This document shows positions 12,986 to 23,200 of a stretch of DNA of 64,000 nucleotides, one piece after another; positions within the stretch are counted from its first letter, which is position 1, and every line of letters begins with the position of its first letter. The position numbers and the translations under genes were made by a program. The notes under the pieces were generated by a model, which made no database searches, was not told where the DNA came from, and worked only from the letters and a program-made list of their open reading frames with translations. The stretch spans positions 3,224,001 through 3,288,000 of the forward strand of contig JAJKFH010003762.1 in NCBI GenBank assembly GCA_023333565.1, read 5' to 3'. Origin of the DNA: Puffinus mauretanicus (lineage: Eukaryota; Chordata; Aves; Procellariiformes; Procellariidae).

Positions 12986-13492
12986 CTAAAGCAATCTCCA
13001 CGATTCCTGAGGAAACAGGGGGGAAGCCACGTGAGGGGCAGTCCCTCCTCCCTGTCCCATCAGCAGGGACTGCTGCTGCTGAAACCCCAGGCACAAGGTA
13101 CCGGGGCACCCGGGCCAGGAAGTGCAGGGGAGGGGGACGCATGAGAGCAGCTCCATGCGACCTGTCAGCCCTGGGCTTCGGACAACGCCTTCCTTCAGAC
13201 AAGGAGAGCAATTCTGACAGCCTGTCCTCTCCTTTGGCAGCCCCTTTCCAGGCTCACACCAGCTGTAGGTCTGGGCTTTCTCTGTCTCTAAGCCCTGGAC
13301 CCGCCATCTGCTGAGCCTTACTGAGGGCGTCCTGCTCTCCCCACGCACCAAGGCCTGCAGGGAGAAGTCTTCTGCTGGGACAGGTTTTCCCTCGGCAGCT
13401 CCTTTCCAGTCCTGTTTTGCCAACAGCTCTGTGCTCTGCCAGTGCCCCTCAGGAGGAGACACTGGGATGGTGGCTTTCATGGATATCCCCAC
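12986..13492. other. GC-rich patch with chance-like long frames on both strands
   Basis: This patch is clearly richer in G+C and CpG than its surroundings; I count 12 CpGs between 13001 and 13395. It is open for 168 codons on the minus strand (12986-13492) and for 125 codons on the plus strand (12937-13314). Neither product shows a known domain, signal peptide or composition typical of a protein. Low stop density is expected in GC-rich DNA. A 16-base motif, GGCAGYCCCTTTCCAG-like, recurs at 13236-13251 and 13394-13409, hinting at an old internal duplication of about 158 bp. Alternatives are an exon, a non-coding RNA or a decayed repeat. None can be chosen from sequence alone. Confidence 0.4.
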
Positions 13493-16163
13493 AGCTTATG
13501 TGAAAATAGCCCATGCATAGGTTAGGAAATATATAGGTTGCTCTGCCACCTAATTTTCCAAGATTGTGCATATCTGCTGAGCATCCCCTCCCTCTTCTCA
13601 GACTAAGTTCTGAACAGAAAAATTGTTTTTTACATATTAATTCTTTAAAAATGCACCTTTCATGATTGGCTGCTTAGATAAGACAAAGCTGAGAGTTGTT
13701 CATCAACACAAAATGCTTATTAGCTTCTTTAATCTACCCGATAATAGATTAATACATATTTTTCTTCTAGATTTTAGGAAAATTATTCCATATATATTTT
13801 ACCTTTCCTTTTGTGCCTTTCATCCATGCAGTACAACTGTCGTCTGCAGCTTTCCTGTCGCAGGAAGTGAGATCCTTGGATTAGCACAAAGAAAAATAAA
13901 CCAACTCCCACCAGCTACCGTCTAAGTGTAAATTACCATGTGGATAGTTGGGAACTCAACACTTACGCCAATTAAAATATTAATGAAGAATTCTAGCTGA
14001 TTTTTCTATATTAAAAAGGAGGAAATTCTGAAGTACATGATTACTGTATAATATGCAATTTTAAAAGATCTCTTTGTTACTTGTTTGGTGCTCTAAATCA
14101 CATACTTTTGAATATTGGGTTGGATTTTACCCCTTGATCTTTTTGAGAGGCAGAACAAAAGATAAAAGCACAGGAAAGAAAAAGTATGAGGCAGCCCAGC
14201 TTCCCTGAAGTGATGGATTGAGTGGGTGGTAGCCATTTGTCAAGGAAGTTCATCTGGTAAATTCACAACTGACTTCATGTCACAGGGAATAACTGCATTT
14301 CAGCCCCATGTTAGCCAGGCAGATCAGCATTTCAGAGATAACTGGGCTGCAGTAATATTTCATAGCTCCCATAGTTTCTTATGTGGGAGGATTGTTTCGA
14401 AGAGCTCACCTACCTGCAAATGCACTGGCTGGGAAGGAAATAACGACAAAGGATTTTACAGGCTGGTTTTGTATCTAAGGCTTATATTTATAAAATGCAA
14501 CCAAGACGAGGAAAAATAATTTTACTGTTTCTCCACATTTACTTATTTCCAGTCTCAGCTGATAATAGCAGGTATGCAAACTTTCCTTCTTCAGCTGGTG
14601 ATTTGCTCTCTCATCAATGTTAAGTATTGATGTATTATTGATGTGCCCTGAATGGTGGTTACCAACTCTGCTGGGACTCTGCAGGTTCAGGCACGCTTTC
14701 CATTATTCTCATATGCCAGAGTTTTTCTGGTCACAGAAAGACCTTTTTTTCTCCTTAGATCACTGCATTATTAACTCTCAACGCAGACTATTGCATCTCA
14801 CATGGGCATATATCCTCTTGCCTTTGAGTATTAATATTGTTATTTGAGAAAAACAGGTAACTGCTAAGCATTTGTAAGGGTGGTTCAGACCTCTGGCTGT
14901 GAGGACAGCCACAGCCACAGAACGTTTTGGTGTTAGCTAGTGACCTTGAAATAATTCTTCATTGAAGTTAGGTGAAAGTTAAAAGCAGATTACTTACACT
15001 TACAAAATCCAAAAAAGATAACCAGCTGCAAAGACATGGATTACATAGATGTAGACGACAGAAATAAAAGCAAGCTGCACTTAATCTATTTGCACTAAGG
15101 ATAAATTTAAAAGATTGCTGACAGCCTACCGATGTTTACCTAACCCATTTGGTAAGGAAATATACCCTCTTGCATACCTACGTCTACACTACGGCTGCAC
15201 TACAGCCTTGGAGTGCATTCTCTCTTGGCACCATGTGCTGGCTTATTTTTTAGGTTCCTGTCTTGGTCTCCCATTCTCTTCCATAGACTGAACGCTGTAT
15301 CTCATATCAACATGGAAAATCACGATTATGCTTAATATAAACACATAAGCAGAATCAGTGCATGCAGCGTATTTCTGCCTCTTCACTGAAACTGTACGCA
15401 TTGATTTTACATTGACACTGGATTTGGGGTGACGGAATCCTACTCCTCCCTGTAAGTGAAACCATGATAATGACTTACTAAAAAATCAGCTTTGGTCTCT
15501 TAGGAATGTCTTTAGTTAGATGGTACCAATGTTTGCAAACGACCCAATCTGTGTGCAAAAAACTGTATATGGAAATGCAGCAAAGCCTCTGCTGCTAAGA
15601 AATATGGATTTTTGGCCACAAGATTTACAGGAACTATTTGAGAAGCAAGTATCAGTGTGTGTCCATGATTATCTAAAGCCAGCCTTTGGCATATAGTAAG
15701 AAGTGAGATCAACCCAGGGGAAAAAAAAAGACAGAAAAAAGGTAAACCAGCAATTTAGAAAATCGATATATACGAGGGAGTAACTAAGACAGCAACAGTT
15801 ACAGTGGCAGAATTATCAACAAATTGAAAGACAATCTGTGAATTTTATTTATATCATAAAAATCTTCAGTTATATGGCCTTGAAAAAGCAGGACTGGATC
15901 ATCAGCACTCTACTTAGAGACAATCTTACTAACCTCAGTGGAAATCATCTTACACCTGCTAAGGATCTGCCCCTGTAAGTGATGGAAAACAAAGGGTTAA
16001 TACAGTGAAATGTAGCTTTCAGCATAAAAAAGGTGATTAATTCTTGTTCATTGGTATAGGGTAAAGAAATACTCTAATAAGCAAGAGCAAAAAAACCAAG
16101 AAATAGGGGGTTTGATTTTGAGAAAAAGCTGTACTTAGGGTTTTTTCATAAATGTCTCATGTT
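13493..16163. other. Non-coding stretch, no gene seen
   Basis: The stretch is AT-leaning, with only short frames lacking motifs. It has an A-run near 15720 and scattered T-rich patches. It ends directly at the 3' tail of the minus-strand CR1. Confidence 0.65.
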
Positions 16164-16187
16164 AGAATCATAGAATCACAGAATCAT
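16164..16187 (-). repeat. CR1 3'-terminal octamer repeats
   Basis: Three tandem near-identical octamers (AGAATCAT, AGAATCAC, AGAATCAT on the plus strand) are followed by a partial unit. These are the reverse complement of the ATTCTATG tail, the site at which CR1 reverse transcription is thought to start. Confidence 0.95.
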
Positions 16188-16258
16188 AGAATTGTTTAGG
16201 TTGGAAAAGACCTTTAAGATCAAGTCCAACCGTTAACCTAGCACTGCCAAGTCCACCA

Positions 16259-17152
16259 CTAAACCATGTCCCTAAGCACCACATCTACACGTCTTTTAAA
16301 TACCTCCAGGGATGGTGACTCAACCACTTCCCTGGGCAGCCCGGTCCAATGCTTGACAACCCTTTCGGTGAAGAAATTTTTCCTAATATCTGATCTAAAC
16401 CTCCCCTGGTGCGACTTGAGGCCATTTCCTCTTGTCCTATCACTCGTTACTTGGGAAAAGAAACGAACACCCACCTTGCTACCACCTCCTTTCAGGCAGT
16501 TGTAGAGCGCGATGAGGTCTCCCTTCAGCCTCCTTTCCTCCAGACTAAACAACCCCAGTTCCCTAAGCCGCTCCTCATAGGACTTGTGCTCCAGACCCTT
16601 CACCAGCTTCGTTGCTCTTCTCTGGACATGCTCCAGCACCTCAATGTCTGTCTTGTAGTGAGGGGCCCAAAACTGAACACAGTGTTCAAGGCGTGGCCTC
16701 ACCAGTGCCAAGTACAGGGGGACAATCACTTCCCTAGTCCTGCTGGCCACACTATTTCTGATACAAGCCAGGATGCTATTGGCCTTCTTGGCCACCTGGG
16801 CACACTGCTGGCTCATATTCAGCTGGCTGTTGACCAACACCCCAAGGTCCTTTTCCATCAGGGAGCTTTCCAGCCACTCTTCCCCAAGCTTGTAGCATTG
16901 CATGGGGTTGTTGTGACCCAAGTGCAGGACCCGACACTGAGCCTTGTTGAACCTCATACAGTTGGCCTTGGCCCATCGATCCAGCCTGTCCAGATCCCTC
17001 TGCAGAGCCTTCCTACCCTCAAGCAAATCAACACTCCTGCCCAACTTGGCATTGTCTGCAAACTTACTGAGGGTGCACTCAATCCCCTCGTCCAGATCAT
17101 TGATAAAGATATCAAAGAGAACTGGCCCCAATATTGAGCCCTGGGGAAACAC
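16259..17152 (-). pseudogene. CR1 ORF2 fragment: RT motif B to C-terminus
   Basis: This open segment of 297 codons carries the second half of the CR1 reverse transcriptase and the C-terminal region. RT motif B (PQGSILGP) lies at residues 3-10. Motif C reads FADN at residues 31-34, where the family has FADD; losing the second metal-binding Asp should abolish polymerase activity. The change fits decay at a CpG (GACGAY to GACAAY, codon 17051-17053). After it come the conserved CR1 thumb and C-terminal blocks, ending LRDMV and stop. The segment is out of frame with the upstream RT part because of one extra base in the run at 17147-17149. The first codon is GTG and is not a real start. The last 198 or so residues are roughly 84% identical by eye to the CR1 copy at 26719-27318. 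Confidence 0.95.
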
Positions 17153-17582
17153 TACTTGTGACCTGCTGCCAACTGGTTTTAACTCCGTTCACCCCAACTC
17201 TTTGGGCCTGGCTACTCAGCCAGTTTTTTACCCAGCGAAGAGTAGTACACCAGTCCAAGCCATGAGCAGCCAGTTTCTCCAGGAGAATGTTGTGGGAAAC
17301 GACATCAAATGCTTTACTAAAGTCTAGGTAGACAACATCCACAGCCTTTCCCTCATCCACTAACCGGGTCACTTTGTCAAAGAAGGAGATCAGGTTAGTC
17401 AAGCAGGACCTGCCTTTCATAAACTCCTGCTGATTGGGCCTGATCATCTGGTTGTCCTGTACATGCTGTGCGATGACACTCAAGATGATCTGCTCCATAA
17501 CCTTCCCTGGCACTGAGGTCAGACTGGCAGGCCTGTAGTTCCCCGCATCCTCCTTCCGGCCCTTCTTGAAGATGTGTGTCAC
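17112..17582 (-). pseudogene. CR1 ORF2 fragment: RT fingers and palm with motif A
   Basis: This segment of 156 codons holds the central RT part. NYRPASLTSV (residues 15-24) is the conserved block 2, EFMKGRSCLTNLI (53-65) follows, and motif A reads YLDFSKAFD (85-93) with the first catalytic Asp intact at residue 87. The true frame ends near 17150, where an inserted base shifts it; the last dozen residues are out-of-frame sequence. It is in the same frame as the upstream fragment at 17622-17924, separated only by a TGA. Confidence 0.95.
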
Positions 17583-17621
17583 ATTTGCTAACGTCCAGTC
17601 AACTGGGACCTCCCTGGTTAG

Positions 17622-17924
17622 TCAGGACTGCTGATAAAGGATTGAAAGTGGCTCGATGAGCACTTCCGCCAGCTCCCTCAGTACCCTTGGGTGGATCCCA
17701 TTCGGCCCCATAGACTTGTGTGTGTCTAAGTGGTGTAGCAGGTTGCTAACCGTTTCCCCTTGGATTATGGGGGCTTCATTCTGCTCCCTATCCCTGTCTT
17801 CCGGCTCAGGGGGCTGGGTACCCCGAGAACAACTGGTCTTACTATTGAAGGCTGAGGCAAAGAAGGCATTAAGTACATCAGCCTTTTCCTCATCCTTTGT
17901 TGCTATGTTTCCCCCCACATCCAA
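17622..17924 (-). pseudogene. CR1 ORF2 fragment: linker and RT N-terminus
   Basis: This segment of 100 codons carries the conserved CR1 linker (DEEKADVLNAFFASAFNS, residues 11-28) and RT block 1. That block reads SMGPNGIHPRVLREL at residues 74-88, where relatives have GPDG. The segment ends in a TGA at 17622-17624 that replaces a tryptophan codon (TGG) conserved in the family. Reading continues in the same frame after the stop, so this is a nonsense change and not a domain end. Confidence 0.93.
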
Positions 17925-18201
17925 AAAAGGATGGAGATTCTCCTTAGCCCTCCTTTTGTTGCAAATTTATAGAAACATTTTTATTGTCTTTTATGGCAGT
18001 AGCCAGATTAAGCTCTAGATGGGCTTTGGCCCTTCTAATTTTCCCCCTGCATAACCTCATGACATCCTTGTAGTCCTCCTAAGTTGCCTGCTTCCAAAGG
18101 TCATAAACTCTCCTTTTTTTCCTGAGTTCCATCTAAAGCTCTCTGTTCAGCCAGGCTGGTCTTCTTCCCCGCCGACTCGTCTTTCGGTACATGGGGACGG
18201 C

Positions 18202-18528
18202 CTACTCCTGCGCCTTTAAGATTTCCTTCTTGAAGAATGTCCAGCCTTCCTGGACTCCTTTGTCCTTCAGGACTGCCTCCCAAGGGACGCTGTCAAGCAG
18301 TGTTCTAAACAGGCCAAAGTCTGCCCTCCAGAAGTCCAAGGTGACAGTTCTGCTGACCTCCTTACTTCTCCAAGAATCAAAAACTCTCATTATTTTGTGA
18401 TCCCTATGCCCAGGACAGCCTCCAACCGTCACATCACCCACAAGTCCTTCTCTGTTCACAAAGAGGTCCAGCGGGGCGCCTTCCTTAGTTGGCTCACTCA
18501 CCAGCTGTGTCAGGAATTTATCTTCCAC
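18202..18528 (-). pseudogene. CR1 ORF2 fragment: C-terminal end of the endonuclease and linker
   Basis: This segment of 108 codons resembles the end of the CR1 APE-type endonuclease and the following linker. The block TKEGAPLDLFV is at residues 14-24. The catalytic SDH signature has become RDH at residues 42-44, keeping the Asp and His but not the Ser. TLDFWRADFGLFRTLL (63-78) belongs to the conserved linker. Downstream the frame is broken by TAG codons at 18133-18135 and 18079-18081 and by indels before 17924. Upstream endonuclease sequence is lost by 5' truncation. Confidence 0.85.
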
Positions 18529-18567
18529 TCACTCCAGGAACCTCCTAGACTGTTTCCTCTCTGCTGT

Positions 18568-19865
18568 TCTTAAAACAAAATTGAGAAAATCTATTTTACA
18601 TTAAAATCAAATGGACTAATTATTTTAAAATACTAAAGGAACAGAGGATGTCATTTTGCCTGTCTGCTCCTTTTGTCTGTTAATCATGTGAAAAATGAGT
18701 GCTTCTTGCAAAATTTTGAAGCCTTGAACTCAAACATAGCAATGGGGGAAAAAGCTATTTAACGAATGAAAACCATATCAAAGATGGAGATTTTACACAA
18801 TTGCTTAAAGATCTTTTCCTTATTAAAAATCTGCACTTTTAGGTTAACGTTGTTAGACATATATAAGTTTCCATCTTTCCCTTAGCAAATACAAAATCAA
18901 TCTTTAAAACAACTATGTGGAGGTTTTGTCTCATTCTGTGGGCTGCTGGTACAAGTTCCAGCACTGAAGACCATTCATGTATGAGTAATCCTTACTTGCA
19001 AATGTATTTTCATTGACTTCAAGTAACAAAGTTGGTCATAGCCAATGCTGAATGAGCTCCTTTTAGGAATATGTTCCCAAGTGTTGGTTCATCACACTGA
19101 AAATACCCACATTGATTTATTTTATCCAGCAACATTAGGACAATTTGGGTGGTATTATTGGAATATTTGTTTATTTTTAATGTTTCTCATGCACATCTAC
19201 ATTCTTTAGGAGTCCACATTTTTTAAACATGGGACAAATTATCTCAAACATAACAAACAGCTCAAATAAACTGGCATAAGAGGCCTGCAGGCCTATTCCA
19301 AAATCTTTTCCCCAGCTGTTTCCTCTGGGATAAAAGAAAAAACCAAATACACAAACAAAAACCTCAAATAAACCAAACAAAAACCCATCAACAAACCAGA
19401 CCCACCAATAAGCCTCCCTGGCCATTGCATACATTGCTTGAAAGAGGTGCTGCCGCACATATACACACAAGCACTCAATAAAATCCCTCCCCAGGGAAAG
19501 CACAGAGCAGCTGGAAACCCTTTCTGTGTGCCCTGATTAGCTGCAAAACTGTGCAGCAGAGAGCGAAGCTGGCAACTGAATTCCAGTTCCAAGGACTATT
19601 TTACTCCCACATAACTTTCTTTCATTAACAGGGATTATTCATTTCAGTGCCCTAGATGGAGAAATATATATTCTTTTCAAATAGCAAGACCCAGCATTTA
19701 ATTGCACAGCAACATTCAAGATTCAGTGATCTGGTCCACGCACCTTTGGCGTCATGGTATTTTTGTAATTGATTTCAATAGGGAAAATGTCCCCCCAAAA
19801 AAGAATAACCCTCTCTCCTCCCTCCTTGCTCTCCACTCCATCCCCTCCTCCTGCTACACACAAAC
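18568..19865. other. Non-coding stretch, no gene seen
   Basis: This is AT-rich unique DNA with no supportable frame. It includes an A/C-rich AAACC-type stretch at about 19335-19400 and a near-continuous pyrimidine run at about 19806-19852. Confidence 0.6.
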
Positions 19866-20260
19866 CGCCTGGACACCTTAACTACACTCAGATGCAATTT
19901 GGCTGCTGTTAATGGTCAATGAGCAATGATTAATAAGGGAGCTGCACTAACTCTAATTCCTATCACAGTCATTCTGTCAAACTGATCATTTGGTGAAGCT
20001 GCTGAAATGTAGGCATTTGGTTAAGTGGCCATTTCACTTAGGCCTTTAACCATGAATAAAACTTTCGGGTATTAGATCAAACGAGAGTGACATGAAACGA
20101 CAATATGATCTGAATTCCAGACAGATGCATGAGCAGACTTTTGGAAAAGAGACAATTACATGAACTACAGAAAAATTAATCTTATATGATTAGGCTAATT
20201 GTTGAATTTAGCTATATCTAGAATCTGTCTTTCTGTTGGCTACATCCTTTACTGCTTTTG
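19866..20260. other. Candidate conserved non-coding element
   Basis: This stretch has little simple repeat and no frame, but several TAAT-core motifs (TTAATGG, ATTAATAAG, TTAACC) and WGATTA/TGATCA-like sites, and CpGs occur amid AT-rich DNA. That texture is typical of deeply conserved vertebrate enhancers. This is an impression from composition only; I cannot align it to other genomes here. It could equally be unremarkable unique DNA. Confidence 0.25.
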
Positions 20261-23200
20261 TTTACAGCATGACTTATACAGCTGGATGTTGGGGGACTGA
20301 GGTGGGGAGCACCTACAGTATATTGTCCCCAACCGTTATTTCACAGACGTTGGATCTAAATAAGATCTTTGCTTTTTTCCTGCATTGCTGTCACGGTTTT
20401 TTTTAAGACTACTCAAAAATGGGTTTACCATCACTCTCCTTTTTTGAGACCATAAAAAAGTGCATTTTGTAGCCCCCCAGATGGATATTTTGGGGCGGGA
20501 AGTGTCTTCAGCTTTCACTCTCGCAGCAGGACTTAGAAAAATACACCTTATGCGTATGCTTTTTTTCTGCCTTACCTCTTCCTTCGTTTCTCTGGCCGAG
20601 TAACCATTAGTAACCACTGAATCTCCAGGATACTGACCCCAGGCATGTAATAAGGGCAAAATCTTGACTAAATGTGACTCATTTGGTGGGATGGCAGCCA
20701 AGAAAAGAAGTTAGCAGTAGTCCTAGTTATCACACCTTCTGTATTGGAGGCACATTTATCCTTTAATACAGAAGGACAACATTTATCTCATAGAGAAGAT
20801 ATTCTCATTTTGAAGATATGATTTTCAGGTTGTCAAACTCACAATTAAAAGCAGAGGAGGACAAACTGAGTCTCATTAGGAAAATAGCCAACTGTAAGAT
20901 AACACGGTTTGGCTTTTTTGTTTAACATGTATTAACCAAATATTATTTTAGTAAACTGAAGGGCAAGCAGGGATTTTGTTTTCAGCTTGTGTATTTTTCC
21001 TTTTCTGATCTCTTTTCACATATGTATGTGAGCATATTTTCTTTTAACAAAGGACAACACATGTTCCATATACAAGTGAAAACATACTCCTTCTAAATAT
21101 GCACTAGGGTAACATTATGAATTCACTAGTTCTGTTTGAACTAAACAAGATAACTTGTGTGTAAAGTTATTTTCATATGTAAATTTCTGTAGAATCAGCC
21201 TATGCTATTCCAGTTAAAAATCTTAAAAAAAAAAAAAGTTACTCAACCATAAACGATGAAGATGTTCTATGATTCCAGAATTTTGTGACATTCAGTACTT
21301 GAAAGCAATAAATTATTTATTCATCTATGAATGAATGGATTTTTTTTTAATATTGTGCTTTATTCTTCACTGTGTTCTCTGCTCTTAGCATGACTTACAT
21401 CTACATATTTTGGTGGAAGCATAGCAGTATATGTTCAGTGGAACCCGATGGAGGAAAAAAATCAGACCTTTTGTTTGTGACAACCAAGTAGCTGTTGATA
21501 AAAGTAGAAAACAAGTAGAAAGAAGAATTAGACAAAGGTTAATTGAAATATTGGCTGATAAAAAAGAAGGGTAACATATTTGTAACTACTTTGTTTGTAA
21601 TGAAACATCCACTGTTAATTTTACGTTAGAAATAACATATATTGTGTGTATATCATTCCTTTTGAATTAATTAAACCAAGTTGAAAGATTATAAATTAAA
21701 CTCCATAGATTTCTTCATATAAAGCCTATATATAAAGGAATTATTATTCCACTCCAATAGATGGCAAAACTGAGTAACCAAGATTAAGATCTAAATCCAG
21801 GAAGGGACTTAAGTATTGCACGAGTGACTGAAAAGCAGGGTCCTAAACACACTTGCTCAGCTGCTACCTAATGATGTGAATCCCCAAACTGGACTTTTTT
21901 GGCTAAATGTGCTCAAGGTACCTCAAGCAGCCCCTCTAAGAATGCTGTTCTTGCCACAGTGCCTCCCAAGCCCCAGCAGAGACCCGAGGTTACACCTTCC
22001 CTCTCCACATCGCTGACACATTTGCCACGGTGGGAAAGTGTTCCCAGGGTGAGCCTAGCAGCAAAATAGTCAAACTAGCATGGCTCCTCTGCCTGTCTCC
22101 AACACACTGACTGCCAATATTTGGAAAGCTCAGGGAGGAAGGGGAGCTCTGGGGAGCTCTGCATGCAGCTCCCTCCTTTCTCCTTGGCCTGAGAAAGCCA
22201 AAGCCCAGTATTGTCTCCCTGCAAGAGCACCCTACGAGTTCCTTTGTATAGGAACACTGCCCTCTTACCAAAGCCGGGATGCCCTGTGCTCAATATCTTA
22301 AGATTCATCAGACTGAAAAGGAAGAAGGGGAGGAGCATGGCTTGGTAATGCCCCGCTTTAGGCAGTGAGCTCATAATGGAGGTGTCCCCTTTTCTAGTCC
22401 CACTCCATGAAATGTCCATGCATGGCCTACAGCACCCAAACTGCTGGTTTGGGCACGCTACTGGGGAAGCATTATATGCCTGCTGGCAGCTGGCTCTTCC
22501 ACTGTCGGCATAAATCCTGTACCACAGGGCCATTACACACGAACAGAGGCTGTCTCTCAGCTCTTACGGTACCTCCTAACCTCATGTAACCAAAAGAGCT
22601 TTCCTTTAGCTCTTTGAGTACAAGGCTGTGGTTGGCCGACTTCTTGAAACCCAAGGTATGTAAGAAACCTCCATAAAGTCCAAAATAAACCACTTACATC
22701 CCCATAACTGTTGGTATTTCAGACTTTCCCTTCATCCATCTCATTAGCATGCTGTAGAGAGCTCTTTGGGTTGTCCGTGCTGGGGGGCCATGCTCTGTAG
22801 CCCTCTGCTAGGCCTGGGCTTCAGGGTCATAACTCTTAGTTACTTCAAGTCAGTGGAAAAGCTGGATGTAGAAATCAGAACACCTGACTCCTATGTATCC
22901 TTTAAACTTTATATTAGGCTCCACTTAGAAGTTTCATATATAACCAGTTTGATGTATTGTCCAAAGAAACCATTAACTGTCCGTGGGTCTCATTGGGCAA
23001 TTAATGGCTTCTATGAGGGTATATCAAAAGGAACAAAGTGAACTATATTTGTTCAAGAGGTTCCTAATCTAGCAAGCCAGGATTGACTAAATGGCCCCAA
23101 AAGAGCAAGTCCAATAAGGCAGAAATGTAACCATCACATCTGAGTTGTTCTGAAAAGAAGGCAACTATTGATCTTAAATTACTTACCACTAATATTTACA

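Larger units (their letters stand above)
16164..18567 (-). mobile_element. CR1 non-LTR retrotransposon, 5'-truncated copy (about 2.4 kb)
   Basis: Read on the minus strand, the element ends at 16164 with the CR1 hallmark, tandem ATTCTATG-type octamers (on the plus strand, AGAATCAT/AGAATCAC units at 16164-16187). Upstream lie a short 3' UTR, the end of ORF2, the reverse transcriptase domain and the end of the endonuclease region. Similarity stops abruptly at about 18567, so the 5' UTR, ORF1 and most of the endonuclease are missing; full-length CR1 is about 4.5 kb. The copy is dead. It has in-frame stops at 18133-18135, 18079-18081 and 17622-17624, at least two frame changes between about 18200 and 17930, a one-base insertion at 17147-17149 and a mutated RT catalytic motif. 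No target-site duplication is evident, which is usual for CR1. Confidence 0.97.

Noticed and set aside
16409..17137. 242-codon plus-strand open frame
   Set aside because: It is the antisense shadow of CR1 ORF2 and encodes no recognisable protein.
21268..21283. TTCTATGATTCC resembling a CR1 tail
   Set aside because: There is only one partial octamer, with no adjacent CR1 3' UTR and no flanking duplication; it is probably chance.
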